From Paenibacillus typhae (lineage in GTDB: Bacteria; Bacillota; Bacilli; Paenibacillales; Paenibacillaceae), in assembly GCF_900099765.1 (NCBI RefSeq), contig NZ_FNDX01000019.1, positions 38,526 to 102,525 on the forward strand: a stretch of DNA of 64,000 nucleotides. Direction: 5' to 3'. Position numbers and translations under genes: made by a program. This document shows, one piece after another, positions 33,394 through 41,861 of the stretch. Below the pieces are notes generated by a model. That model did no database searches. It was not told the DNA's origin and saw only the letters and a list, made by a program, of their open reading frames with translations. Each line of letters opens with the position of its first letter. Position 1 is the stretch's first letter.

Positions 33394-34752
33394 CTATTTT
33401 TGGCTCCAGACAATTTGTCCAAGCTGATTGATATATACTTCACTGTCATTTGTATAAGCATAAGATAACTCGTGGTAGAACGGTTCTGCCCAAGACAAGG
33501 TAGGCTGAATAACCCATTGACCAGCTTTGTTTATAAAACCGGATTTTCCCTGAGACTCAGCTATAGCCAGTCCTTCATGAAAATCACCGGCCGCTTCGAA
33601 TGTATTATGGATTATCTGTTTGCCTCTGGCATCAATGTAACCAACTTTACCATCCATTTTTACCGCGGCTAAACCTTCTGAAAAAGAATGAACGGCATCA
33701 TATTTAGCAGGTATAACTAACTGGCCTTTTTTATCGATAAATCCGAATTTAGATTCCTTTTGTACAGCTGCTAGCCCTGAATGAAATAGATCGGCATTCG
33801 AATAATTTGCAGATATAATAACAGTCCCTTTTTTATTAAGATAAAGATACTTCCCTTTTAATGATACCAATGCTAGACCCTCAGAAAAGTCTGTGGCACT
33901 GTCATACAAGGCTTTAATAACTATTTTACCTTTAGTATCGATGTACCCGTATTTTTCTCCAATCTGCACTGCAGCTAGCCCTTCAGAGAATGGATTAGCC
34001 TTCTTATATTGTGGTGGTATTATACTGGCGCCTGTCATGTCCATATATCCGTACTTTGAAACGGTTGTGAGTGTCCGGTATGCTGCCAAACCCTCTGAAA
34101 ATGCCTTTGAGTCATAGTAATTATCTTTTGGAATAACCAGTTTCCCCTGTTGATTTATGAAACCTGCGAACTTACCGCCAGAATATACAATGGCAAGTCC
34201 TTCATTAAATCGATATGCATCGGAAAATTTAGATTGATAATTAATAATAATTTTCCCTTGGGAATTGATGTATCCGAATTTGCCTCCGCTTGACACTGGA
34301 AATAGGTTATCCTTAGCGTATAATGATACTATTTTCGGACCACTGTACCATTTAACTTGAAGGTTTCCGGCTTCACCTATAAATCGAATCGGCACATAAG
34401 TTACACCATTTGTAATTTCTGGTGCAGATTGAAGGGGATATACCTTGTTGTTAATCCAAGCTGTTTTCTGATTTACTAGTAATTTAATGTTAGTATCAGT
34501 ATTTTTATTTACTCCTGTAATTGATTTTGCAGTCGGGTCAAAGCTGACTGTAAAACCCAAGGCAGAAAAAATATCCTTGAAAGGTACCAGGACGGCGTTA
34601 TTTTTTATTATCGGAGAGTGTGTTAATGGCAAGCTATCACCATATAACATCACTTGTATTGAATTGTTTGCAAATGCTCCTTCGCGGCTGAAACAGGAAA
34701 TAATCATCATTGCGATTAATGACGAAAAGAATATCTTTAATGAATTCCGCAT
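33394..34752 (-). CDS. secreted WG-repeat protein with copper-amine-oxidase-like N-domain
   Basis: 452 aa. Signal peptide (1-28, IFFSSLIAMMIISCFS, AFA). Residues about 30-140: copper amine oxidase N-like domain (IKNNAVLVPFKDIFSALGF, GVTYVPIRFIGEAG). From about 155 there are eight WG-type repeats of about 35 residues plus a partial ninth, each with the pattern KYGYID-KGK-VI then F-EGLA-V. WG repeats form beta structures thought to bind proteins or surfaces. AT-rich, in the same orientation as the DsbA-like gene, which lies 35 bp downstream. Function unknown. Confidence 0.85.
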   Translation of the reverse strand: MRNSLKIFFSSLIAMMIISCFSREGAFANNSIQVMLYGDSLPLTHSPIIKNNAVLVPFKDIFSALGFTVSFDPTAKSITGVNKNTDTNIKLLVNQKTAWINNKVYPLQSAPEITNGVTYVPIRFIGEAGNLQVKWYSGPKIVSLYAKDNLFPVSSGGKFGYINSQGKIIINYQSKFSDAYRFNEGLAIVYSGGKFAGFINQQGKLVIPKDNYYDSKAFSEGLAAYRTLTTVSKYGYMDMTGASIIPPQYKKANPFSEGLAAVQIGEKYGYIDTKGKIVIKALYDSATDFSEGLALVSLKGKYLYLNKKGTVIISANYSNADLFHSGLAAVQKESKFGFIDKKGQLVIPAKYDAVHSFSEGLAAVKMDGKVGYIDARGKQIIHNTFEAAGDFHEGLAIAESQGKSGFINKAGQWVIQPTLSWAEPFYHELSYAYTNDSEVYINQLGQIVWSQK

Positions 34753-34797
34753 GCTACAACTCCCTATATCTTTAATTTGTTTAAATTAAAAATAGCA

Positions 34798-34832
34798 TAG
34801 CCAATTTCCTTGTGATACAAGGAAATTGGCTA
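34798..34832 (-). terminator. Rho-independent terminator (- strand)
   Basis: TAGCCAATTTCCTTG and CAAGGAAATTGGCTA form a perfect 15-bp stem around a 5-base loop. The A-rich sequence at 34785-34793 gives a T tract on the - strand. It terminates the interrupted secreted-protein gene. Confidence 0.85.
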
Positions 34833-34839
34833 AAAGCAA

Positions 34840-35937
34840 TTATTTTCCTGTTACTGTAATAGTAACGTTGTTATTTGCATCGCGAGTTACTGTAGCGCCA
34901 TCTTCATCCGGTGTCGGGAAGGCACTACTAGGCACTGCAACGCCATCTACCTTAATGTTACTAAATACAGATTTGTTTTTACCAATATCGTCACCTGTGA
35001 CTACAGCGAGTACTTTCCATTTTTGGAAACTAGATGGCTGGATATCATATGCAGTATTCGATGTTACTATGGTAGTCAGAGGAGTGTCAGCAGATCTCCC
35101 ACAGCCAAGGTCCGCACAGATTGCCGTTCCATCGACCTTCATACGAATTTTCTTTTCATAGTTGTACCAAGCATAAAAGGTAACCTGAGAACCAGCCATA
35201 TAAGCATTTGAAGCCTGCACTTGATTATATGGTGAAATGAGTGAGGAATTAGTCGTAATTCCGTTAATTTGAATAGTAGGTTTCCATCCTTGTTCGGCGC
35301 TGCCAATACCAACATTTGAATCGTACATTAATCCCATATCAGCAGAGTTAGCTCCAGCCATGAAACCTGTGTAAGTATATGCATTTTCTCCGCTATCTCT
35401 GGATACTTGTGAAGGTGCCGCGATAGTTGCTGAAGTAGAAATATAGCTTCCCCTTTTAACTATATATTGTCTTCCGCCAATGCCATCTGGTAGATCAACT
35501 TGTGCAAAAGGAGTAGCTATATTTTGTAATTTGTATACATTCTCCGAAACTGAGCTTTTGACAGGTGTTGACTCAATACTTGAGAGTGAACGATCAATCG
35601 GAACAAAAAATGCTTTCTTTTCATGACTCGCGTCTTCTTCATAAAAATAGTATCCATCATCTTGGACGCTTATGTAATCGTATGTTCGCTCTGTTGTTAA
35701 TGCAGCAACGCCCTTTAGGCTTTTTGTTAGTTTTTCCTTTTGAATCTCATTCGAAGCCTCAGTAATAAATCCATCAATTACATCTTGTGATATGCCAATT
35801 TTATTTTCGATTTTAACTTCTTCTTTTTATTGGGTATCTGATCCAACAAAATTGTTAGCTTCAGCACTTACAACAGATGAAACTAATAATAAAGCTGATA
35901 GAAATCCTGTTGAAAGAGTAATCCTTTTTAAATTCAT
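34840..35937 (-). pseudogene. secreted protein gene interrupted by an in-frame TAA
   Basis: Reading from the ATG at 35937, the first 36 codons encode a good signal peptide (ITLSTGFLSALLLVSSVVSA). Codon 37 (35827-35829) is TAA. The same frame then stays open for 328 codons to 34840 without any frameshift, giving a 365-residue protein if the stop were sense. The downstream part has a charged helix (KEEVKIENKIGISQDVIDGF), a Ser/Thr-rich centre and a beta-rich end with a Cys pair (AICADLGCG) and WKVLAVVTGDD. No internal start with a ribosome site and export signal is visible; the first internal ATG is codon 193. I do not recognise the family. Nonsense mutation, sequencing error and stop read-through all remain possible. 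Confidence 0.75.
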
Positions 35938-36250
35938 TTTATTGCTCTTTTATAGGTTTAGTAGTAAACGAAAAAAACTGATTGCTCTTGTATCACTCCC
36001 CTTTTAAGGAAAATAGTGGAATTCCATAGATGATACTAATCCATAATTTACTAATAATCAACTAAAAAACAATATAAGAAATAATAAGTTATTAACTTTA
36101 TTAATCCTACAATTTTTTTGTTTAATCTTTGCTTTTTAAAGTTTATCGATCTATTTTTTCTCATAGACTATAATTTCCGTAGAAACATAAAAGTTATGGT
36201 ACAATATTAAAAGTTTCATATGAAAGCGAATTCATTCAAGGAGGAGTTAG
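35938..36250. other. AT-rich intergenic region with promoter and palindrome
   Basis: About 310 bp with no gene. It holds the upstream region of the interrupted secreted-protein gene on the - strand. On the + strand it holds TACAAT (36200-36205) with an upstream TGG (extended -10), followed by a perfect 12-bp palindrome TTTCATATGAAA at 36214-36225. The palindrome lies in the early transcribed region of the following dehydrogenase gene and could be an operator. Confidence 0.55.
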
Positions 36251-37411
36251 ATGAAACAGCTTCGCATTGGAATGATCGGTTACAAGTTTATGGGCAAGGC
36301 GCACAGTAATGCGTACCGCAGTTTGCCGATGTTTTTTCCGCAGGCGCTGAAGCCTCAGATGGCGGTCATCTGCGGACGCAATGAAGAGGCCGTGTCCGCG
36401 GCAGCCGGCCAGCTGGGCTGGGCCGAGAGTGTGACTGACTGGAAAGAGCTGGTTGCAAGAGAGGATATCGACCTTATTGATATCAATGCCCCAAGCAACG
36501 CTCATAAGGAAATTGCTCTGGCAGCGGCTAAGGCGGGCAAACATATTTTCTGTGAAAAGCCGCTGGCGCTGAATCTGGCAGATTCACGTGAGATGCTGGA
36601 AGCAGCGGACGCAGCCGGTGTTAAACATATGATTGGCTTCAACTACCGCTTCTCACCTGCAGTACGGCTGGCGAAAAGGCTGATCGAGAGCGGACGGCTT
36701 GGGCAAATCTATCATTTCCGCGCCTGGTTTTTGCAGGATTGGATTCTTGATCCGGAATTTCCGCTCGTCTGGAGGCTGCAGAAGGAGGTAGCCGGCTCCG
36801 GTTCACATGGAGATCTGGGCGCCCATCTGATTGATCTGGCGCATTTCCTGGTTGGCGATGTTCAGGAAGTAATCGGGATGAGCGAAACGTTCGTCAAGGA
36901 GCGCCCGCTGGCCTCAGAGATGACCGGACTCAGCGCGAGAGCCGGGAAGGATGCACCGAGAGGTCCTGTCACTGTAGATGATGCGACACTGTTTCTTGCC
37001 CGCTTCACCGGCGGAGCTATCGGGAGTTTTGAGGCAACGCGGTTTGCTGCAGGGCACCGTTCGACGAATGCTTTTGAAATCAACGGCAGCCTGGGCAGCG
37101 TGAAATTTGACTTCGAGCGGATGAATGAGCTGGAGGTGTATCTTACTTCTGACGCTGAAGATGTACAGGGCTTCCGCCGTGTGCTCGCTACGGATCCGGC
37201 GCATGATTACGCGGAGGCCTGGTGGCCGCCGGGCCACACGATCGGTTTCGAGCACACGTTTATCCATGAAATGCTGGAGCTGTCCTCGGCCATTGCCGAA
37301 GACCGTCAGCCGGAGCCGAATTTTAATGACGGCGTGAAATGCCAGGCCGTGCTGGAAGCAGTAGAGCGTTCCATTGAGGAACGGCGCTGGGTTCAGGTAT
37401 CTGAGATGTAG
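36251..37411 (+). CDS. Gfo/Idh/MocA family oxidoreductase
   Basis: 386 aa. N-terminal Rossmann domain with IGMIGYKFMGKAHSNAYRS (6-24); EKP motif in KHIFCEKPLAL; catalytic-region Lys within that motif; and the C-terminal half with GDLGAHLIDLAHFLVGDV, whose HLIDL supplies the catalytic His/Asp. Oxidises a sugar, inositol or amino-sugar derivative with NAD(P). AAGGAGGAG precedes the start. Returns to the window's normal GC content directly after the AT-rich island. Probably monocistronic; a relative lies at 40295-41368. Confidence 0.88.
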   Translation: MKQLRIGMIGYKFMGKAHSNAYRSLPMFFPQALKPQMAVICGRNEEAVSAAAGQLGWAESVTDWKELVAREDIDLIDINAPSNAHKEIALAAAKAGKHIFCEKPLALNLADSREMLEAADAAGVKHMIGFNYRFSPAVRLAKRLIESGRLGQIYHFRAWFLQDWILDPEFPLVWRLQKEVAGSGSHGDLGAHLIDLAHFLVGDVQEVIGMSETFVKERPLASEMTGLSARAGKDAPRGPVTVDDATLFLARFTGGAIGSFEATRFAAGHRSTNAFEINGSLGSVKFDFERMNELEVYLTSDAEDVQGFRRVLATDPAHDYAEAWWPPGHTIGFEHTFIHEMLELSSAIAEDRQPEPNFNDGVKCQAVLEAVERSIEERRWVQVSEM

Positions 37412-37511
37412 ACAGCCGGCTTCCTGACAGTTCATCGTTAAATGGCTAACAGCAACCTTTCCATGGTTCATCGCGTTTAGAGAAGTAGAAATCATGGAAA
37501 GGCGGCTGAAT

Positions 37512-38309
37512 ATGTCCAGATGGAAAATAGCGGGACTCAGCTTTGGTTTGATTAGCCTGCTGCTTGCAGGCTGTGCAGATGCAGGGGATGTGACCCGCAC
37601 GGCTTCACCTGCAGCAAGCTCTTCTTCGGCGCCGGCACAAGGGGCCGTAGCTACATCCGACGGTCAGATTGCGGCGGATCCGGAGAAGGTACAGCTCTTC
37701 CTGACAGAGGAAAGCATTCTCAACGGGGATATTTATCTGGAGGACAATCTAGTCCATATTAATATTGTGGGGCTCGACAGCGGACTTGAGCAGCGTTTTG
37801 CCGAAAAATTCACTTCCGGCAGCTATATTTTGCACGATGTGAAATATTCTGCCGGTGAGCTTGAAGCAGCACAGAAATTGCTGGCAGACAAGGATTTGCA
37901 TAATCAGCTTAATCTCTATGGATCATGGGTTGATGTCAAGCAGAACAAGCTTGGCGTTACTGTACCCGACGATTACCTGGAGGCTGCCGAACAGACTCTG
38001 AATAAGCTGATTGATCCCGGAATGCTGCGCTTTGAGGTGCAGGAGCTGGGGGAGCCAAGCGTAACCGGAACCATTGTTGAAGTGAAGTCAGAGACTGTGG
38101 ACCGTATTCTGATCCTGGAACCGGGAAAAGACACGCCGACTTACTGGTTCTCCTTCAATGACCGCTCTGAGCTTTATGATGCTGCCGGGCAGAAAATAGA
38201 GGTCACCGGATTGAAAAAGGGACAGCAGGTGCATATCTGGGGGACGGGAACCATTCTGGAGTCGCTGCCTGCACAGGCCACTGTGCGGAGGATTGAACTG
38301 ATAGAGTAG
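37512..38309 (+). CDS. lipoprotein of unknown function
   Basis: 265 aa. Lipobox LLLAGC with Cys21, then a Ser/Ala/Thr-rich linker (25-55) and a globular domain. The middle contains ILNGDIYLEDNLVHINIVGL and LAAEQTLNKL-like helix/strand alternation; the C-terminal 80 residues (VTGTIVEVKSETVDRILILE, KGQQVHIWGTG) read as a small beta-barrel like those in DUF3221-type proteins. Function unknown. AAAGGCGG favours the ATG at 37512 over 37494. Terminator follows at 38329-38366. Confidence 0.7.
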   Translation: MSRWKIAGLSFGLISLLLAGCADAGDVTRTASPAASSSSAPAQGAVATSDGQIAADPEKVQLFLTEESILNGDIYLEDNLVHINIVGLDSGLEQRFAEKFTSGSYILHDVKYSAGELEAAQKLLADKDLHNQLNLYGSWVDVKQNKLGVTVPDDYLEAAEQTLNKLIDPGMLRFEVQELGEPSVTGTIVEVKSETVDRILILEPGKDTPTYWFSFNDRSELYDAAGQKIEVTGLKKGQQVHIWGTGTILESLPAQATVRRIELIE

Positions 38310-38328
38310 CTGCACACCGGCAATAAGG

Positions 38329-38366
38329 AAGAGCACCGTTCATAATAGCTGAACGGTGCTCTTTTT
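38329..38366 (+). terminator. Rho-independent terminator
   Basis: AAGAGCACCGTTC pairs with GAACGGTGCTCTT around ATAATAGCT, followed by TTTT. Confidence 0.9.
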
Positions 38367-38382
38367 ACGCATGCGAAATCCG

Positions 38383-39270
38383 TCATTTTCTCGCCGCAGA
38401 GGGCGTTATCCCTTTGTATTGCTTATACAGCTTAGTGAAGTAATTTGGATTGTCACAGCCTACTTTGCCGGCAATTTCAGTAATGGTAGCATCTGTCTCC
38501 AGCAGCAGACGTTCAGCCTCATTAACCCTGCACAGGTTCACGTAGTCAATGAAGGTGCGGCCGGTCAGTTTTTTGAAGGTTTTGCAGAAATGGTAGGGGT
38601 TAAGATTTACGAACTTTGCTGCAAATTCGATACTGATTTTATCGTCATAATGGCTGTCCAGATACTCCAGCAGCGGCTTGAAGCGCTCCCTGTTGACCGA
38701 ATAGCGTTCACTCTGCTGCCTGCCCTCCACCTGCTGCGGGGGAAAGGAGCGGGCCAGCAGGGTGAAGAACAAATGCAGCTGATTCTTGACCACAAGCTGA
38801 AAAGCGGGCCCCTTAAGCTGCACTTCATGGATCACCGATTCCAGCAGCGTATAATAGGCAGCGCAGGCAGAAAGATTGTCCGCCGGCTTTACAGGAAACT
38901 GGTAGCGGTTATTCAGGTAAGGAGCCACAAACTGCTCGTGCTGGGAGTCCTGGTTCCTGTCCTTGAACAGCGAGGCATGGAACACGATGGATACAAAGTC
39001 AATATCTCCGCTTGTTAGACTATAGCCGACGTGAAGTCCGCCTGATGGCACAATAATGACGTCGCCCGCCGAAGCATGATAGGGCTTGCTGTCTACATGA
39101 AAGATAGCGCTGCCTTTTTGCATAACAATAATTTCAAAATGCTCATGCCAGTGCAGAAAAAGGATATTCTGCTCTGGCCGGGCATCCCTGCACCCGTTGA
39201 AGAATACGCGGAAGGGATAGGTTTTCTCTTCAAGCTGGGGGTATTCCTTGAGCTCTTTCGGATAGGACAT
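38383..39270 (-). CDS. AraC family transcriptional regulator
   Basis: 295 aa. N-terminal cupin sensor domain (FLHWHEHFEIIVMQKGSAIF, AGDVIIVPSGGLHVGY) and C-terminal double helix-turn-helix (ISIEFAAKFVNLNPYHFCKT, FKKLTGRTFIDYVNLCRVNE, ITEIAGKVGCDNPNYFTKLY). Divergent from the isomerase/dehydrogenase pair at 39395-41368, which it very likely activates in response to a sugar or polyol. A GTG at 39288 is an alternative start; GGGAG upstream of the ATG at 39270 favours the latter. Confidence 0.88.
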   Translation of the reverse strand: MSYPKELKEYPQLEEKTYPFRVFFNGCRDARPEQNILFLHWHEHFEIIVMQKGSAIFHVDSKPYHASAGDVIIVPSGGLHVGYSLTSGDIDFVSIVFHASLFKDRNQDSQHEQFVAPYLNNRYQFPVKPADNLSACAAYYTLLESVIHEVQLKGPAFQLVVKNQLHLFFTLLARSFPPQQVEGRQQSERYSVNRERFKPLLEYLDSHYDDKISIEFAAKFVNLNPYHFCKTFKKLTGRTFIDYVNLCRVNEAERLLLETDATITEIAGKVGCDNPNYFTKLYKQYKGITPSAARK

Positions 39271-39394
39271 CCCGGTATCAACTCCCACAAGATTCAGCTA
39301 AATTAGCACAAGATAAGGAGAGATTTTGCTTATAATGAGCCTTATACTTGGTTTATTCAGTTAACTATAAACCAATATTGGAGTGGTACACAAG

Positions 39395-40282
39395 ATGGAA
39401 GATACATTGAGAATCGGTACACTGGTCGGAGGAGGAGACGCAGTAAGAGTGATTCCTCAGATTGCACGTCACGGCTTTGAATCCTACAGCCTGACCTTCT
39501 GGCAGACTACAGGCAAGACGGATCTGGCAGACACGGCAGCGCGGGTGCGGGAGCTGGCCGAGGAGCACCAGTTTGTCATTTCAGCGATCGGGGTGTTCGG
39601 CAATCCGCTTACCGGAACCGGCGATAATGCAGATACACTGGCAAGCTGGGAACGTCTGATTGATCACGCCCACTTATTCGGGACCGATATCGTAAACGGT
39701 TTCACCGGACGGCTGACCGGCCTGTCCATCGATGAATCACTGCCCAAATTTGCCGAAGTATTCGGAGAGCTGTCCAAAAGAGCGGCAGATAAAGGAGTCA
39801 GAATCGCTTTTGAAAATTGCTCCATGGACGGCAGCTGGAAGACCGGCGACTGGAACATAGCGCATAACCCTACCGCCTGGGAGAAGATGTTCAATGCCGT
39901 ACCGGCCGACAATATCGGCCTGGAATGGGAGCCCTGCCATCAGATGGTGCAGCTGATCGATCCCATTCCGCAGCTGCGCAAATGGACGGATAAGATATTC
40001 CATGTACACGGCAAAGACGCAACAATTGCCTGGGACATCGTAAAGGAATATGGCATCCACGGACCAAAAGATTATGTGTGGCACCGCACTCCGGGCTTCG
40101 GGGATACGAACTGGACCGATGTAATCAGCATCCTTCGCCAGGCCGGATACAAGGGCACCATTGACATTGAAGGCTGGCATGACCCGGTATACCGCGATCA
40201 TCTGGAAATGACCGGACAGGTTCATGCGCTGAACTATCTGAAATCGTGCCGGGGCGGCAGCTTTGTCCCCAATCCGGTCTAG
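39395..40282 (+). CDS. sugar phosphate isomerase/epimerase (xylose isomerase-like TIM barrel)
   Basis: 295 aa TIM barrel of the AP endonuclease 2/IolE/IolI type. Metal-site residues are visible in VRIAFENC (Glu), NIGLEWEPCHQ (Glu, His), KIFHVHGKDA (His) and TIDIEGWHD (Glu). Likely isomerises or dehydrates a keto-sugar or inositol derivative. GGAGTG upstream supports the ATG at 39395. Followed 12 bp later by a Gfo/Idh/MocA dehydrogenase, a pairing common in inositol and sugar-acid catabolism, with a divergent AraC regulator. Confidence 0.85.
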   Translation: MEDTLRIGTLVGGGDAVRVIPQIARHGFESYSLTFWQTTGKTDLADTAARVRELAEEHQFVISAIGVFGNPLTGTGDNADTLASWERLIDHAHLFGTDIVNGFTGRLTGLSIDESLPKFAEVFGELSKRAADKGVRIAFENCSMDGSWKTGDWNIAHNPTAWEKMFNAVPADNIGLEWEPCHQMVQLIDPIPQLRKWTDKIFHVHGKDATIAWDIVKEYGIHGPKDYVWHRTPGFGDTNWTDVISILRQAGYKGTIDIEGWHDPVYRDHLEMTGQVHALNYLKSCRGGSFVPNPV

Positions 40283-40294
40283 AGGAGGCTTAAC

Positions 40295-41368
40295 ATGACA
40301 GCACAATATCGGGTGGCTGTGGCCGGCTGCGGAGCCATGTCTAATGAATGGATCAGCTATGCCTTAAAGCGGCCGGATACAGAAATCGTAGCTCTGGTCG
40401 ATATCCGGCTGGAGGCGGCTGAAGCAATGGCCGTCAAGCACGGCCTTAACACGGCTGCGTTTACGGATATTAAGCAGGCAATCAAGGAGACCGGGGCGAA
40501 TCTGGTATTTGATGTGACTATTCCATCCAGCCATTATCATATTGCTACTGCAGCGCTTGAGCTGGGCTGCGACGTGTTCAGTGAGAAGCCTCTGGCGGAA
40601 TCGCTGGAGCAGTGCAGCGAGATTGTAGCGGTTGCCGGACGGACCGGCCGCTCACACGCGGTTATGCAGAACCGCCGCTATGACCCGCGTATCCGTTCTC
40701 TCAGAGGGCTGGTTGAAGCCGGGACGATCGGACGGATCGGCTACGTGGGTGCAAGCTTTTTCCTGGCGCCGCATTTCGGCGGCTTCCGGGATGCCATGGA
40801 CAGCCCGCTGCTGCTGGATATGGCGATTCATACCTTTGATCAGGCACGGTTCATCAGCGGAGCAGACCCGGTTACCGTGTACTGCCAGGAGTTTAACCCT
40901 CCAGGCTCATGGTATGCAGGCAATGCAGCGGCTGTCTGCATCTTTGAGATGTCGGACGGCTCCGTATTCTGCTACCAGGGCTCGTGGTGTGCGGAAGGTG
41001 CGCCTACTTCCTGGGAAGCATCGTGGCGTGTACAGGGTGAGCAGGGCGCAATCCTGTGGGATGGTACGGGAATGCCTTATGCCGAGGTGATCCGGGACCA
41101 TGCAAACAATGAACAGTTTCTGCGTGAATACGAGCGGCTCGAAGGAGCTCAGGTACCGATGGAAGAAACCTTCCATCACGGCTGCCTCCGCGAAATGTTC
41201 CTGTCGCTCAGTGAGCAGCGCCCGGCTGAAACGGACTGCCGCGACAATATCTACAGTATGGCTATGGTCTTCGGTGCCCTGGAGAGTGCCAGAACCGGCC
41301 GCAAGCTGGAAATCGCCAGCTTGTTGAACCTTTCCGGCCAGGTGCTGCGGCAGGAAGCCGGAATCTAG
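40295..41368 (+). CDS. Gfo/Idh/MocA family oxidoreductase
   Basis: 357 aa. Rossmann motif VAVAGCGAMSNEW (7-19), EKP motif in CDVFSEKPLAESL, substrate-domain motif PLLLDMAIHTFDQARFISG with catalytic-type Asp and His. Pairs with the TIM-barrel isomerase 12 bp upstream in a two-gene operon. Substrate unknown. AGGAGG precedes the start and a very strong terminator follows. Sequence clearly differs from the relative at 36251-37411, so the two are not a recent duplication. Confidence 0.88.
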   Translation: MTAQYRVAVAGCGAMSNEWISYALKRPDTEIVALVDIRLEAAEAMAVKHGLNTAAFTDIKQAIKETGANLVFDVTIPSSHYHIATAALELGCDVFSEKPLAESLEQCSEIVAVAGRTGRSHAVMQNRRYDPRIRSLRGLVEAGTIGRIGYVGASFFLAPHFGGFRDAMDSPLLLDMAIHTFDQARFISGADPVTVYCQEFNPPGSWYAGNAAAVCIFEMSDGSVFCYQGSWCAEGAPTSWEASWRVQGEQGAILWDGTGMPYAEVIRDHANNEQFLREYERLEGAQVPMEETFHHGCLREMFLSLSEQRPAETDCRDNIYSMAMVFGALESARTGRKLEIASLLNLSGQVLRQEAGI

Positions 41369-41388
41369 GCGAAAATGAAATAATAAAG

Positions 41389-41430
41389 AGACCGTCCCTC
41401 TGCAGAAGCTGCAGAGGGACGGTCTTTTTT
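41389..41430 (+). terminator. strong Rho-independent terminator
   Basis: A perfect 17-bp stem (41389-41405 with 41409-41425) around loop AAG, followed by T residues. It may also act for the DUF1657 gene on the other strand. Confidence 0.92.
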
Positions 41431-41445
41431 GGTACCGGAAAAAGG

Positions 41446-41652
41446 TTAGAATCCTCTGTACTGCGGTTCTTCCTTCTCCAGCTGGGCTACACGGCCTTCA
41501 ACCTGCGTAACGATCTGCTGGGTCTGTTCAGCTGCACTGGTAAACAGGGTTTTGGCTTCCTCATTCTGGGTTTCCAGTGCGAACTGCTCAAGGCTGGCCT
41601 GGGCGCTTTTTAACGAAGACAGGCAGGTTTTCACTTGCGAAGCAACAGTCAT
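41446..41652 (-). CDS. DUF1657 small protein
   Basis: 68 aa, all-helical (TVASQVKTCLSSLKSAQASL, then FALETQNEEAKTLF). DUF1657 proteins occur in spore-related loci next to spoVA and DUF421 genes. Here it is divergent from a DUF421/DUF1657 fusion, whose C-terminal domain is of the same family, so the pair probably acts together in the spore. GGAGGG precedes the start. A CAATACTA element with GCATT 18 bp upstream on the - strand resembles a sigma-G promoter, weakly. Confidence 0.8.
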   Translation of the reverse strand: MTVASQVKTCLSSLKSAQASLEQFALETQNEEAKTLFTSAAEQTQQIVTQVEGRVAQLEKEEPQYRGF

Positions 41653-41861
41653 AACTTGTTTCCCTCCACATTCATAAATAACATCTGACTATCATCTAGT
41701 ATTGACTGTAAAGCTGAAGGTAATGCTGGTAAATTCAAGCAGTTGAATGGATGAATATGGTTATACAGCATCAAAAGTTCGATGGACCGCGAGTAATTCT
41801 CCCCTCTTTTGACAAATAATGAATAGGACATATGCATAAACAAGTTACAGGGGGGATCAGC

